The notes under the pieces were generated by a model. It was given only the letters and a program-made list of their open reading frames with translations, had not been told where the DNA came from and made no database searches. Of a stretch of 46,713 nucleotides of DNA, positions 28,552 through 38,217 are shown one piece after another. Where the stretch lies: the NCBI GenBank assembly GCA_029880065.1, contig JAOUPD010000001.1:1-46713 (forward strand), written 5' to 3'. Origin of the DNA: Hadesarchaea archaeon (GTDB lineage: Archaea > Hadarchaeota > Hadarchaeia > Hadarchaeales > Hadarchaeaceae). The position numbers and the translations under genes were made by a program. The stretch's first letter is position 1. Each line of letters begins with the position of its first letter.

Positions 28552-29091
28552 ATGATGGAGGTAAAAACTAAAATCCAAAATATCGTGCTCTCGGTCACGT
28601 ACGAGGACACAGAGTTTAACCTCGAGAAGTTGGCCAGGTCGCTAGATGGCGCAGTCTATGACCCGGAGAGTTTTCCTGGCGTTGTCTATAAAGCCGAAAA
28701 CCCTCGAGCATCTTTTTTGATCTTCGCATCGGGAAAGATGAACTGCGTCGGCGCTAGGAGCATGAAAGATGCTAACCAAGCAATAAGAAAGCTGACCAGA
28801 AAGCTCAGGGAGGCACACATAAAGGTGAAAACGGAGCCAAAAATCAAGGTTCAGAATATCGTGGCATCCGTTGACTTCGGCAGGAAATTCGATCTCGAGC
28901 ATATAGCTCGTAGTTTCGAGAACACCGAATATGAACCGGAGGTTTTTCCAGGCCTCGTGTTCAGACTCTACGATCCCAAGGCGGTGTTGTTGCTATTCGT
29001 ATCGGGCAAGGGTGTCTGCGCCGGGGCGAAAAGCATGAAAGATGTAAAAAGAGCGGCTCAAAAAACAAGCAAAATCCTCCACCGACATTAA
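28552..29091 (+). CDS. tbp: TATA-box-binding protein TBP
   Basis: 179 residues with the two direct TBP repeats: IQNIVLSVTYEDTEFNLEKLARSL...FPGVVYKAENPRASFLIFASGKMNCVGARS, and VQNIVASVDFGRKFDLEHIARSF...FPGLVFRLYDPKAVLLLFVSGKGVCAGAKS. It recruits TFB and RNA polymerase to archaeal promoters. It ends soon after the second repeat with a basic LHRH, lacking the acidic tail of many archaeal TBPs. The second ATG (28555) is an equally possible start. It is on the plus strand inside an otherwise minus-strand block. Confidence 0.96.
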   Translation: MMEVKTKIQNIVLSVTYEDTEFNLEKLARSLDGAVYDPESFPGVVYKAENPRASFLIFASGKMNCVGARSMKDANQAIRKLTRKLREAHIKVKTEPKIKVQNIVASVDFGRKFDLEHIARSFENTEYEPEVFPGLVFRLYDPKAVLLLFVSGKGVCAGAKSMKDVKRAAQKTSKILHRH

Positions 29092-29230
29092 AACCCCAAT
29101 CCCAGAAAGAAACCGCTCTAATCCGATTTTTACATGTTATACGCTTGGAGAGTGCTCGGATTGGCTGGAAGGGTGTGCCAACGTGCTCGGATGGGTATAT
29201 TTCATGCCCCCAACTAGGAACTATAAAAAG

Positions 29231-29677
29231 TTAAATTTTAACCTTGCTTGAATGCTCATAAGAGAGAATCTCAGGCTTCTCAAAGAAAATTCGCATCTCC
29301 CGTTCAGCGCTTTCTGCGGAATCTGCAGCGTGAATGACATTCTCCGTGATGCTCGACCCGAAGTCACTTCGAATCGTTCCTTTCGCGGCCTTGGTCGGGT
29401 CGGTGACACCCGAAAGCTCACGCATTCGCGCTATCGCGTTTTCTCCCTCGACCAGCATCACGACCACCTCGCCCGAAAGCACGTGCTCGACCAAGCGCTC
29501 GAAGAAATCCTTCCCCCGATGCACCGAGTAAAGCTCTTCTGCAAGCCTCCTGTCGAGCCTCATCCGACGCATCGAAACTATTTTTAGACCAGCCTTCTCG
29601 ACCCGCGCGGCTATTTCATCGGTCAGGCCATTTGCCACTCCATCTGGCTTCACCATGACGAATGTTCGCTCCCTCAA
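29231..29677 (-). CDS. ndk: Nucleoside diphosphate kinase
   Basis: 148 residues, normal NDK length. ERTFVMVKPDGVANGL forms the start of the fold, MRLDRRLAEELYSVHRGKDFFERLVEHVLSG follows, and GTIRSDFGSSITENVIHAADS carries the catalytic His (NVIHAADS). It equilibrates NTP pools with ATP. The start is the TTG at 29677, which overlaps the rpl24e stop as TTGA; a longer in-frame reading would cover half of rpl24e. Confidence 0.95.
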   Translation of the reverse strand: MRERTFVMVKPDGVANGLTDEIAARVEKAGLKIVSMRRMRLDRRLAEELYSVHRGKDFFERLVEHVLSGEVVVMLVEGENAIARMRELSGVTDPTKAAKGTIRSDFGSSITENVIHAADSAESAEREMRIFFEKPEILSYEHSSKVKI

Positions 29678-29865
29678 GCCTTTCCCCTCACCTTTCGGGA
29701 GCGCTCGGTCCACTTCACGCGGTGCGGCTTCCGCCCCAGCCCGAGGTTTCGCTCGCACTTGCTCGAGCACAGGAACAAAATCGACCCATCTCGCCGAACG
29801 GACATCAAGCCAGTGCCAGGCTCAACCCGCCCACCGCAGAAGGAGCACTTTCGCGCGACCGGCAT
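29674..29865 (-). CDS. rpl24e: 50S ribosomal protein eL24
   Basis: 63 residues, compact zinc-binding form: MPVARKCSFCGGRVEPGTG, then LFLCSSKCERNLGLGRKPHRVKW. The Cys-x2-Cys and Cys-x3-Cys pairs bind zinc. It lies directly after rps28e and overlaps ndk by four bases, part of the archaeal rpl7ae-rps28e-rpl24e-ndk operon. Confidence 0.96.
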   Translation of the reverse strand: MPVARKCSFCGGRVEPGTGLMSVRRDGSILFLCSSKCERNLGLGRKPHRVKWTERSRKVRGKA

Positions 29866-30084
29866 TTAAGGCACCCTGATCTCCTTCGCCTCTCGCTCGG
29901 TCTCGCGGAGCATGAGGATATCGCCCACGCGTACCGGCCCCTTGACGTTACGGGTTATGATGCGCCCCTTGTCTCGCCCATCGAGCACACGGCACTTGAC
30001 CTGCAAAATCTCTCCAGTTACGCCTGTGCGCGTTCGAATCTCGATTACCTCGGCCGGGAAGCCGAACTCCCCCTCAGCTGGCAT
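29866..30084 (-). CDS. rps28e: 30S ribosomal protein eS28
   Basis: 72 residues: [58 protein letters not shown]. An OB-fold with the invariant LRETEREA end is typical. It lies four bases after rpl7ae and abuts rpl24e. Confidence 0.97.
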   Translation of the reverse strand: MPAEGEFGFPAEVIEIRTRTGVTGEILQVKCRVLDGRDKGRIITRNVKGPVRVGDILMLRETEREAKEIRVP

Positions 30085-30088
30085 TGGC

Positions 30089-30460
30089 TCACTTCTTCAG
30101 CTCGCGGATTCGCTCGACTATTTCCTTTACAACTGCCGTCGCTTGTCCGGCTTCGGCTATCGTAATAGCTGCTGCCCCTATATCTATGCCTGCTGCTGCC
30201 CCGAGTTCTCGCTTATTGGGGACGTAAATATAGGGGACTCCCTTCTCATCGCAAAGCGGGGGCAAGTGAGCGACGATCTCAGCTGGCTCGACGTCCTCAG
30301 CTATAATTACTAGCGCGGCCTGCTTCCGCTCGACTGCCTTGGTTGTCTCGTTCGTACCCTTCCGAAGTTTTCCCGTATCTCGCGCGCTCTCGATTGCCTC
30401 GTAAGCTTTATCCGCCAGCTCCTTCGGCACCTCAAATCTCACGTAAATTGGTCTGGCCAC
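30089..30460 (-). CDS. rpl7ae: 50S ribosomal protein L7Ae (kink-turn-binding protein)
   Basis: 123 residues, the standard length, with [78 protein letters not shown]. It binds kink-turns in the ribosome, box C/D and H/ACA RNPs, and RNase P. The GTG at 30460 has GGGAGGTG 6 nt upstream and gives the usual N-terminus; the longer ATG at 30493 is unlikely. It is the first gene of the ribosomal mini-operon. Confidence 0.96.
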   Translation of the reverse strand: MARPIYVRFEVPKELADKAYEAIESARDTGKLRKGTNETTKAVERKQAALVIIAEDVEPAEIVAHLPPLCDEKGVPYIYVPNKRELGAAAGIDIGAAAITIAEAGQATAVVKEIVERIRELKK

Positions 30461-30540
30461 CTTAAACACCTCCCTCAGCTTCACCTTCATCATTCATAGG
30501 TTGTGACCTGTATCATAAGGGGCCTAGTTGGTATTTTAAT

Positions 30541-32232
30541 TTAACGATGAGCATATGCCGCGACGAGCTTCGGCCTGACCGCATCAACCCGAACGAACCC
30601 GTACCGCTCAAACTGTAAGATGGTGTCGACCTTGAGACCTGCCACCGCCGGCTCTGCTAGTCCAAATTCGCGGGAGTTATCAGGTTTTATCACTTCAACC
30701 TCCACCGCCCCTGCTGAAACCCACTGGATTTTCGGTACATCCGCGAGTTCAAGCCCCTGAAACTCGGCCTCGAGCACCTTTCCCTTCGAGCTAAGGGTCA
30801 CATTCATTAAGTCCTTCAAGCGGAAGATTTGTCCCTCCTGCAGAACTGTGGTATCTTCACCGGCGAGATAAAACACGAGCGCATCGCCCTCACGCGCGAG
30901 CGGCAGAATACGCTCCCCATGTTCAGGGTGACCCGGGTGCAAACGAAGCCGAACTTGCTTTAGGTCGGGCGTCTTGTGCACGAGCACCTTCACGGGGTTC
31001 TGGACGAAAAAATAGCGGTCCGCTCGCTCATCGGAGAACTTTCGGTTGTATGCGTAGAGTGTCTCCCAGCTGAGTGAGCTATCGACGAGCGTGGGGCCGA
31101 TATCTAAGATAAGCTGTTTAATCGCCTCGGGCACGAAGCCCCGGCGCCTGAGCGCTGCAATCGTCCCCAACCTCACGTCGTCGTAGCCTGTGAGCTCACC
31201 GTCCCGAATGCCCTGCATGGTCTGGGTCTTGCTTAACGCCATCCCGGCCATGTTCAAGCGCCCATACTGAACCGCCGTGGGGTATTTCCACCCGAGGTGC
31301 TCGAAGAGTGTGCGCTGGCGCTGCTCATTGACCTCGTGCTCCTTCCCTCTAATGATGTGCGTTACCCCCATTTCATGGTCGTCGATTGAGACCGAGAAGT
31401 TGTAGAGGGGCCAGACCGAGTATCGCTCCTCCATGCGCGGGTGGGGCTTAGCCGTCACCCGAAGCGCAGGCCAATCGCGCACAGCAGGATTGGGGTGATT
31501 TAGATTGGTCTTGATACGCACGACCGCTTCCCCCTTAGCGATTCCACCGGCCAGCATCCGACGCCATCGCTGAAGTTGTTCTCCGCTAGAAAGCTCGCGA
31601 CATGGACAGGGCTCCCCACGGTCACGCAGCTCCCGGAAGTCCTCGATGGAGCAGGTGCACACGTAAGCCTTGCCTTCGCTCAGGAGTTGCTCCGCATAAT
31701 TGTAGTAGAGTTCGAGGCGGTCGGACTGCGCGTGCTCCTCGTCCCAGCTCATGTCCAGCCATCGGAGGTCCCGGCGGATGAGCTCGTACATCTCAAGCAG
31801 CGCGTTCTCTGGGTTTGTGTCCTCGAAGCGCAGGATGAACTTGCCCTTGTATCGGCGGGCGTACTCGTGACTGAGTAGAGCCGCTCGAATGTGACCTAGG
31901 TGAAGCGGCCCATTAGGGTTAGGGGCGAAGCGTGTGATAACCATTGGATATTTTTCGACATCGGGAAGCTCGGGCAAACCGCGCCGCTCCTCGGGCTTAA
32001 GTCGCTCCACGGGACCCACCTTGCGAAGTTGGAGGAGTTTCTCCTCATGAGGAAGCTCGTTGACCTCAGCCACGACCTGCTCGACCATCGCGGAGAGTTC
32101 CTTAATCTTGGAACGCCACCCCGGTAGCTCCGCCACCAGCTTTCCTAGTACGGCCTTTGCGCTCGCTCGCCCATCGTGCTCGAGAGCGTTCGTGAGAGCC
32201 CATCGAAGCGCTTCCCTGCGAATGTCCTCCAA
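30541..32232 (-). CDS. gltX: Glutamyl-tRNA synthetase (archaeal GluRS)
   Basis: 563-residue class I synthetase of the archaeal/eukaryal GlxRS type. The HIGH motif appears in RFAPNPNGPLHLGHIRAALLS and the KMSKS equivalent in MALSKTQTMQGIRDG. The C-terminal anticodon-binding part is all-beta (YFFVQNPVKVLVHKTP onward), unlike bacterial GluRS. In archaea it usually charges both tRNA-Glu and tRNA-Gln, with amidation afterwards; this is family knowledge. A CSIEDFRELRDRGEPCPC Cys cluster lies in the central insert. The start is TTG at 32232 after a GAGTGAT stretch. Confidence 0.95.
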   Translation of the reverse strand: MEDIRREALRWALTNALEHDGRASAKAVLGKLVAELPGWRSKIKELSAMVEQVVAEVNELPHEEKLLQLRKVGPVERLKPEERRGLPELPDVEKYPMVITRFAPNPNGPLHLGHIRAALLSHEYARRYKGKFILRFEDTNPENALLEMYELIRRDLRWLDMSWDEEHAQSDRLELYYNYAEQLLSEGKAYVCTCSIEDFRELRDRGEPCPCRELSSGEQLQRWRRMLAGGIAKGEAVVRIKTNLNHPNPAVRDWPALRVTAKPHPRMEERYSVWPLYNFSVSIDDHEMGVTHIIRGKEHEVNEQRQRTLFEHLGWKYPTAVQYGRLNMAGMALSKTQTMQGIRDGELTGYDDVRLGTIAALRRRGFVPEAIKQLILDIGPTLVDSSLSWETLYAYNRKFSDERADRYFFVQNPVKVLVHKTPDLKQVRLRLHPGHPEHGERILPLAREGDALVFYLAGEDTTVLQEGQIFRLKDLMNVTLSSKGKVLEAEFQGLELADVPKIQWVSAGAVEVEVIKPDNSREFGLAEPAVAGLKVDTILQFERYGFVRVDAVRPKLVAAYAHR

Positions 32233-32372
32233 TCAATCACTCGACAGATATTCTATCGGCGCTGCAAATAAAGCTGAAGTGGGGTGCACGAACCTGAACG
32301 GCTTGAAGAGAACAAGCAACGAGGATACCCTCAGTAGTCCCGAAGAATCAATTAATCGTTATTTTCAGCAAT

Positions 32373-33014
32373 TTATTCCGTACTTTTAAATCCGGTTTTC
32401 ATTAAAATTTCTTTAAGACTTTTAAGGTTAAACTTCGTGTTAGCGCAACCGTTCTTGATGAGGAAGACCGCCTGACCGGGCAGATTCTTGTTTTTAAGGA
32501 ACCCTCCCCCTTTCTTCAGTTCTTGGCTGCACGCAACTCCGACGACTCCTTCGTACGGGTTTTTCTTTAGTATTTGGGGTATGCAGGTGCCGCCGGGCAA
32601 CACGTAAACACCGTATCCTCTTTCTTTTCCCAGCGCGGTTGCTTTGTTGATCAAACAGTCGGAGGAGCAGTGGGCGCAGTAGTAAGAGGGAATCTTTGGG
32701 TCGAAACGCGCTTGGCACCTGTTGTCCATGTATTTTCTCGAGCAATGAGGCAGAAAAAGTGCTCTCTTTTTGGTTTTCAGAAACTTTTCTCTGTATAAAA
32801 GATTTCTGATTTGTATATCCACAAGATCTTCGACGAGCATGGAAGCATCGGAGATATTTAAACCCGTGAGTTCGCGAATTTTGAGCTTCTTAGCCAACTG
32901 CCGTACACCCCTCCCGATTCTCTTGTGCATATTTTTTTCATATGCAGCCCTAACGAGCCCTCTGAAAAATGATCGAGGCACGCGCGACAGGTCGAAGCTA
33001 AACTTATATGGCAT
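32373..33014 (-). CDS. DUF116 cysteine-rich protein
   Basis: 213 residues of family DUF116 (COG1852). A basic helical N-terminal 80 residues is followed by ALFLPHCSRKYMDNRCQARFDP, YYCAHCSSDCLINKA, GYGVYVLPGGTCIP and GVACSQELKKGG. At least seven Cys in conserved spacing point to metal or Fe-S binding. The function is unestablished; in other genomes the family often accompanies lipoate, radical SAM or formyltransferase-like genes. Here it lies between gltX and the prenyl synthase, with 140- to 155-bp gaps on both sides and an AT-rich sequence unlike its neighbours. Confidence 0.85.
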   Translation of the reverse strand: MPYKFSFDLSRVPRSFFRGLVRAAYEKNMHKRIGRGVRQLAKKLKIRELTGLNISDASMLVEDLVDIQIRNLLYREKFLKTKKRALFLPHCSRKYMDNRCQARFDPKIPSYYCAHCSSDCLINKATALGKERGYGVYVLPGGTCIPQILKKNPYEGVVGVACSQELKKGGGFLKNKNLPGQAVFLIKNGCANTKFNLKSLKEILMKTGFKSTE

Positions 33015-33169
33015 GTTTATTAGTATTGGCGGTCACATTTTTAAGGTTTGAGAGGAAAATTACAATGTCAGCACCTTGAACAGTTTGAATTGACGTCTAC
33101 GAAACAATGAGAGGTGGGTAGAGGGATGGGTATGTAACCCCGCCAATCATTTCGAAACTACTGGCTTTA

Positions 33170-34168
33170 TCAAAACTCCCGTTTGATCGTAAAATCCGCC
33201 AACTCCGACAAAATTTCCCTCGCCCTTGACTCCGGTAGCGCCTCCAACTTAGATTTAGCTTGGGCGACGAGCTCCCGCGCTCGTTCAGCCACATAATCGA
33301 TTGCGCCCGTACGCTTTAGCACATCAATCGCTGCCTTCAACTCGACCTCCGATGCGTCCCGCTTGCCAAGCGCGCGCAAAAACGTGGATTTCTCCTCCTG
33401 TGATGCAGTGGCGAGAGCCCTGACTACGATGAGCGTTCGCTTGCCTTCTCGAATATCGCTCCCTATTGGCTTGCCGAACTTCTCCTGCTCACCCGCCACG
33501 CCAAGCACATCGTCCCGCATTTGAAATGCCAATCCGATCAATCGCCCGTATTCAGCGAGTGCACGGACCTGCTCGGGCTCTCCTTTCCCCAAGAGGGCCC
33601 CGACCTTCATGGACGCCTCTAGGAGCGCCCCCGTCTTCCCGCTGACCATGCGCATGTACTCAGCCTCGCTCACGTCGGCACGTCTCTCGAATAACATGTC
33701 GAGCACCTGCCCCTGACAGATCTCGAAGCTAGCCTTGCTCACCGTGTCGAAAAGTTCGACCACGCGGGCGCCCTCAAGTCCAAGCCGTTTGGCGTTCGCG
33801 GCCACAGCCTCGAAGACCTTCGCGAAGAGCGCGTCGCCAGCTATGACCGCAACAGGCACCCCCCATAGTATGTGTACCGTCTTCACGTTCCGCCTGAACT
33901 CATCCTGGTCCATTATGTCGTCGTGGATAAGGGTGAAATTGTGTAGGAGCTCAAGCGCTGCCGCTGCCTCAAGGGCATCCTCTGCTTTGCCCCCCACCAC
34001 CTCACACGCAGTGAGCGCAAGGCACGGGCGGAGCCGCTTCCCGCCAGCTTCAAGTAAGTGCCGCGTCGCGCGCGTCAATATCTCGGGCTCAAGCCCGCGG
34101 GAAACCCAACGGTCAATCTCGCGTTCAACCATGCGCGCCCGCTCCTCCATGTACTTCAACAAGTCCAT
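33170..34168 (-). CDS. idsA: Short-chain polyprenyl diphosphate synthase (FPP/GGPP)
   Basis: 332-residue trans-prenyltransferase. The first Asp-rich motif is LIHDDIMDQDEFRR and the second is FQMRDDVLGVAGEQEKFGKPIGSDI. The small residues before the first motif (HNFTLIHDD) suit C15-C20 chain length as for archaeal membrane lipids. The ATG at 34168 directly follows the RNase J stop, so the two are coupled. It is the terminal gene of the isoprenoid block. Confidence 0.94.
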   Translation of the reverse strand: MDLLKYMEERARMVEREIDRWVSRGLEPEILTRATRHLLEAGGKRLRPCLALTACEVVGGKAEDALEAAAALELLHNFTLIHDDIMDQDEFRRNVKTVHILWGVPVAVIAGDALFAKVFEAVAANAKRLGLEGARVVELFDTVSKASFEICQGQVLDMLFERRADVSEAEYMRMVSGKTGALLEASMKVGALLGKGEPEQVRALAEYGRLIGLAFQMRDDVLGVAGEQEKFGKPIGSDIREGKRTLIVVRALATASQEEKSTFLRALGKRDASEVELKAAIDVLKRTGAIDYVAERARELVAQAKSKLEALPESRAREILSELADFTIKREF

Positions 34169-35494
34169 TTAACCACTCAACCTTAGGCACGACCCATTTC
34201 TGAGCAAATGCATGTTTCCGCTCGGATACTCAAGCTCCCGCCCCAAATCTGCCATAAGCCTGAGCTTGTCCATGGTGCTATGGCAGGGAATTAAGTGCTC
34301 GGGTTTTACGAGCTCGAGAAACTCCTTGGTGCCAACCCGCCCGGCGTGACCCGAGGCATGGACATCGCGGTGGATGCTGCCTCCTTGGGCTTGAAGCTTC
34401 GTCTCAAGGAGCTCACGATTGGATTCATTTATCGGATTTGGAATGACACTTGCCGAAAATATTACCCCATCACCACGCTTAATTTTGAAAGGAAGCTGCC
34501 CGTTCGCGATGCGCGAGAGCACCGATGTCGGTTCCCCTTGGTGCCCCGTGCAAATAAGCACGTAGTCTTCCCTTGATTTCTCAACCTCACGAAGCAGGTT
34601 GTGCACCGCGTTCGGGCGCCCATGGATGCGTAGCTCTGGAGGGAAGTCGACCAAATCAAGGTTGAGTGCAGCCGTGCAGTAATTGCGGAGTGAGCGTCCG
34701 ATTAGCACCGGGGTGCGCCCCAGCTCGAACGAGAGGTCGACTATCGATTTTAACCTAGTGATGTGAGAGGAGAAAGTTGTCACGAGCACAGCCTTGCCAG
34801 CGGAGCTCGCTTCTATCATAGTCTCTTGGAGCATCTCCTTCACATGGCCCTCCGAGGGGGTGGGACTTGGTTCATCTATCCTTATTGCTCCGACAAGAGC
34901 TGCAAGCACCCCATCTTTCGCCAGCTTTTTCAGGCACGCACGATCTGTCTTGTATCCCAACAGAGGTTCCTCATCAAACTTGAAGTCGCTGGCAAAGAGC
35001 ACGGTTCCATCCGCGCTATGGGCAGCAATGAAGGCCGTTTGAAGGATGCTGTGAGCAGCGGGGATGAACTCCAGCTCGATGTCGTCCACCTCCACGCTAT
35101 CTCCTGGCATCACCGTTCGAAGCTCGTTCTTGGGCTTGAAAGTGCGCTCCTCGCGTATAACGTGTTTCACGAGTTCGAGGGTTAACGGGGTACCGTAAAT
35201 CGGGATATCATAAGCGTGCGCTAGCTTGCCAACCGCGCCTATGTGGTCGAGGTGCCCATGGGTGAGTACGATCGCCCGAACCCTTCGGTTGCGGAGCGAG
35301 CTGTCGTCGGGAATGCCGTTTATGTTTATGAGCTCCTCGCGACTCATCTCCCCTATCTCGGCATCCTCGAACGCCATGATGCTGTCGAGCCTTACTCCCA
35401 TGTCGATAATCACGTACTTACCGTCGAAACCTAGAGCAGTCATGTTCTTACCGACTTCACCCAAACCGCCCAACGGGAGGATTTCAACAGTCAT
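34169..35494 (-). CDS. Ribonuclease J (beta-CASP metallo-beta-lactamase)
   Basis: 441 residues. The metallo-beta-lactamase core has [10 protein letters not shown] (motif 2), AAHS (motif 3) and SDFKFDE (motif 4). The beta-CASP insertion follows, with [13 protein letters not shown] and CTGHQGEP, and the C-terminal HASGHAG and PCHSTMD motifs. Archaeal RNase J is a 5'-3' exoribonuclease. It has no bacterial C-terminal domain, as is usual in archaea. Its start overlaps the fni stop by four bases (ATGA). Its place between fni and idsA is conserved. Confidence 0.94.
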   Translation of the reverse strand: MTVEILPLGGLGEVGKNMTALGFDGKYVIIDMGVRLDSIMAFEDAEIGEMSREELININGIPDDSSLRNRRVRAIVLTHGHLDHIGAVGKLAHAYDIPIYGTPLTLELVKHVIREERTFKPKNELRTVMPGDSVEVDDIELEFIPAAHSILQTAFIAAHSADGTVLFASDFKFDEEPLLGYKTDRACLKKLAKDGVLAALVGAIRIDEPSPTPSEGHVKEMLQETMIEASSAGKAVLVTTFSSHITRLKSIVDLSFELGRTPVLIGRSLRNYCTAALNLDLVDFPPELRIHGRPNAVHNLLREVEKSREDYVLICTGHQGEPTSVLSRIANGQLPFKIKRGDGVIFSASVIPNPINESNRELLETKLQAQGGSIHRDVHASGHAGRVGTKEFLELVKPEHLIPCHSTMDKLRLMADLGRELEYPSGNMHLLRNGSCLRLSG

Positions 35495-36576
35495 CGTCGC
35501 CGCCCTCGCCCGAACTCATCTGGGTTCAAGCCGCGAGCTAGGAACCACTCGCGTGTCCTGCCCGTGATCACGATAGGCACTTTATGCAAATCCTCGACTC
35601 GCTTGCAGCCGGTGAGAAACATCACGGCCTTCAGCTCCACAATGAAATTGTTCAAAAGCTTGACAACCGCTTTTCTGCCTCGGGGCACGGCACGCAGGAG
35701 GGGGAGCGCCAAACCGACGAGATCGGCACCTAGCGCAAGCGCCTTCACGGCATCCAAGCCCGTGCGCACGCCGCCGCTCGAAATCACTGGCACCCTAACT
35801 TCCTTGGCTACCTCCGCTGTGCAGACCGCTGTCGGGATGCCCCAATTCCAGAAGGCAAGCCCTAAGCGAGCACGAGCTTGTGGACGAAGCGCCTCCACTC
35901 TAGCCCAAGAGGTTCCCCCGGCGCCGCTTACATCGATTGCCGCCGCTCCAGCACCGACCAGCTTTCTTGCCACTTCTGCGCTCACTCCGCTGCTTGTCTC
36001 CTTAACTATCACCGGGCACTTGAGCGCCCTGCAGATCTTAGCAAACTTTGCAAGGGCGCCCCTGTACTTGGGTTCGCCCTCGGGCTGCACGAGCTCCTGT
36101 AGCGGGTTCATGTGGATTGAGAGAGCATCTGCGTCAATCATCTCGACCGCTCGACGCGCCTCCACCACTCCATAGCCATGCGTCAGCTGGGGCATGCCCA
36201 AGTTGCCCACGAGAAAGACATCCGGGGCAACGCTTCGAACTTTATACGTCTTCGCCAGTTTTTTGTCCTCGATTGCCGCGCGCTGGCTCCCAACGCTGAA
36301 AGCCAACCCGAGCTCCTGCGCTACTGAGGCCAAGACCAGATTTATCTTCCCTCCCCGTTGGTGGCCGCCCGTCATCGCGCACATCATTATTGGCGCCTTA
36401 AGCTTAGCCCCTAGGAAGGGGGTGCCCAAGTCGATGTCCTCGAGATTGAGCTCTGGGAGGGCATCATGAATAAGCTCGATGTCGTCGAAACCGGGTCCCT
36501 TGATGGGAGCTTCGACGTTTTTTTCTAAACAAACCCTGATGTGATCAATTTTTCGATTGACCGTCCGCTTGCTCAT
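35491..36576 (-). CDS. fni: Type 2 isopentenyl-diphosphate isomerase
   Basis: 361-residue FMN-dependent TIM barrel. It has [81 protein letters not shown] and [20 protein letters not shown]. It interconverts IPP and DMAPP. It lies 4 bp downstream of IPK and overlaps RNase J by 4 bp. No unusual features were seen. Confidence 0.96.
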   Translation of the reverse strand: MSKRTVNRKIDHIRVCLEKNVEAPIKGPGFDDIELIHDALPELNLEDIDLGTPFLGAKLKAPIMMCAMTGGHQRGGKINLVLASVAQELGLAFSVGSQRAAIEDKKLAKTYKVRSVAPDVFLVGNLGMPQLTHGYGVVEARRAVEMIDADALSIHMNPLQELVQPEGEPKYRGALAKFAKICRALKCPVIVKETSSGVSAEVARKLVGAGAAAIDVSGAGGTSWARVEALRPQARARLGLAFWNWGIPTAVCTAEVAKEVRVPVISSGGVRTGLDAVKALALGADLVGLALPLLRAVPRGRKAVVKLLNNFIVELKAVMFLTGCKRVEDLHKVPIVITGRTREWFLARGLNPDEFGRGRRR

Positions 36577-36580
36577 TCAC

Positions 36581-37381
36581 TCACCTCGCCACAACTCTCG
36601 TGCCGAGCCCGACCTCTCCTAGAATCGCCCGCCTCAGGATGTTTGGCTTCGCCGCGTTAACTATCTCCGCCTCCACCCCGCGCTCGGCCAACGCAAGCAA
36701 CTCACGCACCTTTTTCGCCATGCCACCCGTGACATCTCTTCCACCGACGCCGCTACTCAACCGCTTCTTAACCGAAGACCAGTTGCTCAAAGAGATCTCC
36801 TGGACAAGTTTGGCATTTTTATTTGTCTTCGGGTTTACAGTGTAAACCCCATCGACATCGACACCTAGGATAACCCGCTTCGCCCCAAGTTCGCACGCGA
36901 GTTGAGCAACCAACTGGTCACCCGAAAGGATGCTCATCCCCTTGCCCAAATCTGGCACAGCATCCCCATATAACACAGGTACGAGCCCGAGCTTGAGTAG
37001 TTTGCGCAAAGGCGTGAGCTCCATCGACTTTATCCTTCCATTCTCCACCACGGCACAAGCAGAGGGTTGCATCGCCACCGCAGGCACACCCGCTTGCTGA
37101 AGAGCGTCCACCACATAAGCGTTAAGTTTTTCCATCGCGCGATGAGTCAGCGCGAATCCGATTAGCTGTCGCGGGTTCCCATAACCCTCGGCGATCTTGT
37201 ACTTCGATGCCACAGGGTGCCCAAATGAACCGCCCCCGTGTACAAGTACGAGGGAACCTTTGGCTGCGGTTAACTCGCGGGCGAGTCTCCTCAGCACTGT
37301 CCGCTTTACCGTGAACTGCCTCCGTTTGTCGGTAATCACGCTTCCGCCAAGTTTAACAATCAACGGTCGTATATCAATCAC
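36581..37381 (-). CDS. Isopentenyl phosphate kinase
   Basis: 266-residue amino-acid-kinase fold: VKLGGSVITDKRR at the N-terminus, VHGGGSFGHPVA with the His that distinguishes IPK, VDVDGVYTVNPKTN, and SSGVGGRDVTGGMAKKVRELLAL. It phosphorylates IP to IPP in the archaeal mevalonate branch. The start is GTG at 37381, overlapping the MEMO stop as GTGA. In many euryarchaea a mevalonate kinase gene separates these two; here it is absent. Confidence 0.93.
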   Translation of the reverse strand: MIDIRPLIVKLGGSVITDKRRQFTVKRTVLRRLARELTAAKGSLVLVHGGGSFGHPVASKYKIAEGYGNPRQLIGFALTHRAMEKLNAYVVDALQQAGVPAVAMQPSACAVVENGRIKSMELTPLRKLLKLGLVPVLYGDAVPDLGKGMSILSGDQLVAQLACELGAKRVILGVDVDGVYTVNPKTNKNAKLVQEISLSNWSSVKKRLSSGVGGRDVTGGMAKKVRELLALAERGVEAEIVNAAKPNILRRAILGEVGLGTRVVAR

Positions 37382-38217
37382 CTTAACACCGCAATTGAAC
37401 CGTAACCGACAACTTGCGCCATGGGGCCCGCAGTTTCACCGCTAGTTGCATATTTTAATAGCTCCGCCTTTTTTGCCCCAAGCTTTTTCGCGGCTTGCAA
37501 CATCGCCGAAACTGGCCCGTAACCGCACATGGTTATGGCCTCCTCCTCGACGGTGCTAATTAACCCCTCTGCGTCAAGCGCCAGAATTTTATTTATTGCT
37601 CTGTGATCCTTCGTGGTGGCCGAACGTTGGGATTCGTAATGAGTGAAATCAGTTGACGCGATTATCACTGCATCCTTCCCCTCCGAGGCCTTGGCAATCG
37701 CGCCCCCAACCTCTTTACTCGTCTTGGTATCCTGCAACATCATGCATATCGGCACGATTTTGAATTTATCGCCGAAGAGATGCTGAAGAAATGGTAGTTG
37801 AACCTCCAGCGAGTGCTCGTAAGCATGGGCGACCATGTCAACATCGATGATATCCGACGCCTGCTTAATTGCTTCGCTCAGCGCTTCGTCTATTTGAACC
37901 TCTCCTAAAGGAGTCCCCCATTTTCCCGAAGTAATTATCGAAACACCCGAGCCCGTACCTCTGTGATTGGGCCCAATAATCACGATCGAACTTGGCATGC
38001 CGTCTTGCGCCATGTATGTGAATCCATGTGCAGCGACCGGTCCTGAGTACATGTAGCCCGCGTGAGGCGAAACCAATCCTACAAGCCGCCTCGGCCCGGC
38101 ACGCACTTTCGGAACTTTTCCAGACCCGTGTGGATGGGTGTAACACCACTCGATTTGCTCCAAAAGGTCTGATCGGGTGCCAGCGTAAAATTGTCCTGCG
38201 ACCACAGGGGGCCTCAC
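37378..38217 (-). CDS. MEMO/AmmeMemoRadiSam family protein B
   Basis: 279 residues of the MEMO family (COG1355), a non-haem-iron dioxygenase-like fold. It has RPPVVAGQFYAGTRSDL, SPHAGYMYSGPVAAH, IIGPNHRGTGSGVSI, AYEHSLEVQLPFLQH, ASTDFTHYE and CGYGPVSAML; His, Asp and Cys positions of the active-site cleft are present. The biochemical role in archaea is unsettled. It starts with GTG at 38217 right after the rps2 stop. Confidence 0.93.
   Translation of the reverse strand: MRPPVVAGQFYAGTRSDLLEQIEWCYTHPHGSGKVPKVRAGPRRLVGLVSPHAGYMYSGPVAAHGFTYMAQDGMPSSIVIIGPNHRGTGSGVSIITSGKWGTPLGEVQIDEALSEAIKQASDIIDVDMVAHAYEHSLEVQLPFLQHLFGDKFKIVPICMMLQDTKTSKEVGGAIAKASEGKDAVIIASTDFTHYESQRSATTKDHRAINKILALDAEGLISTVEEEAITMCGYGPVSAMLQAAKKLGAKKAELLKYATSGETAGPMAQVVGYGSIAVLR

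Noticed and set aside
29152..29192. Two copies of GTGCTCGGAT downstream of TBP
   Set aside because: Only ten bases, two copies, no associated gene or structure; not a CRISPR or att site.
35564..36175. 203-codon plus-strand frame
   Set aside because: Antisense to fni; Ser/Thr/Ala-rich shadow.
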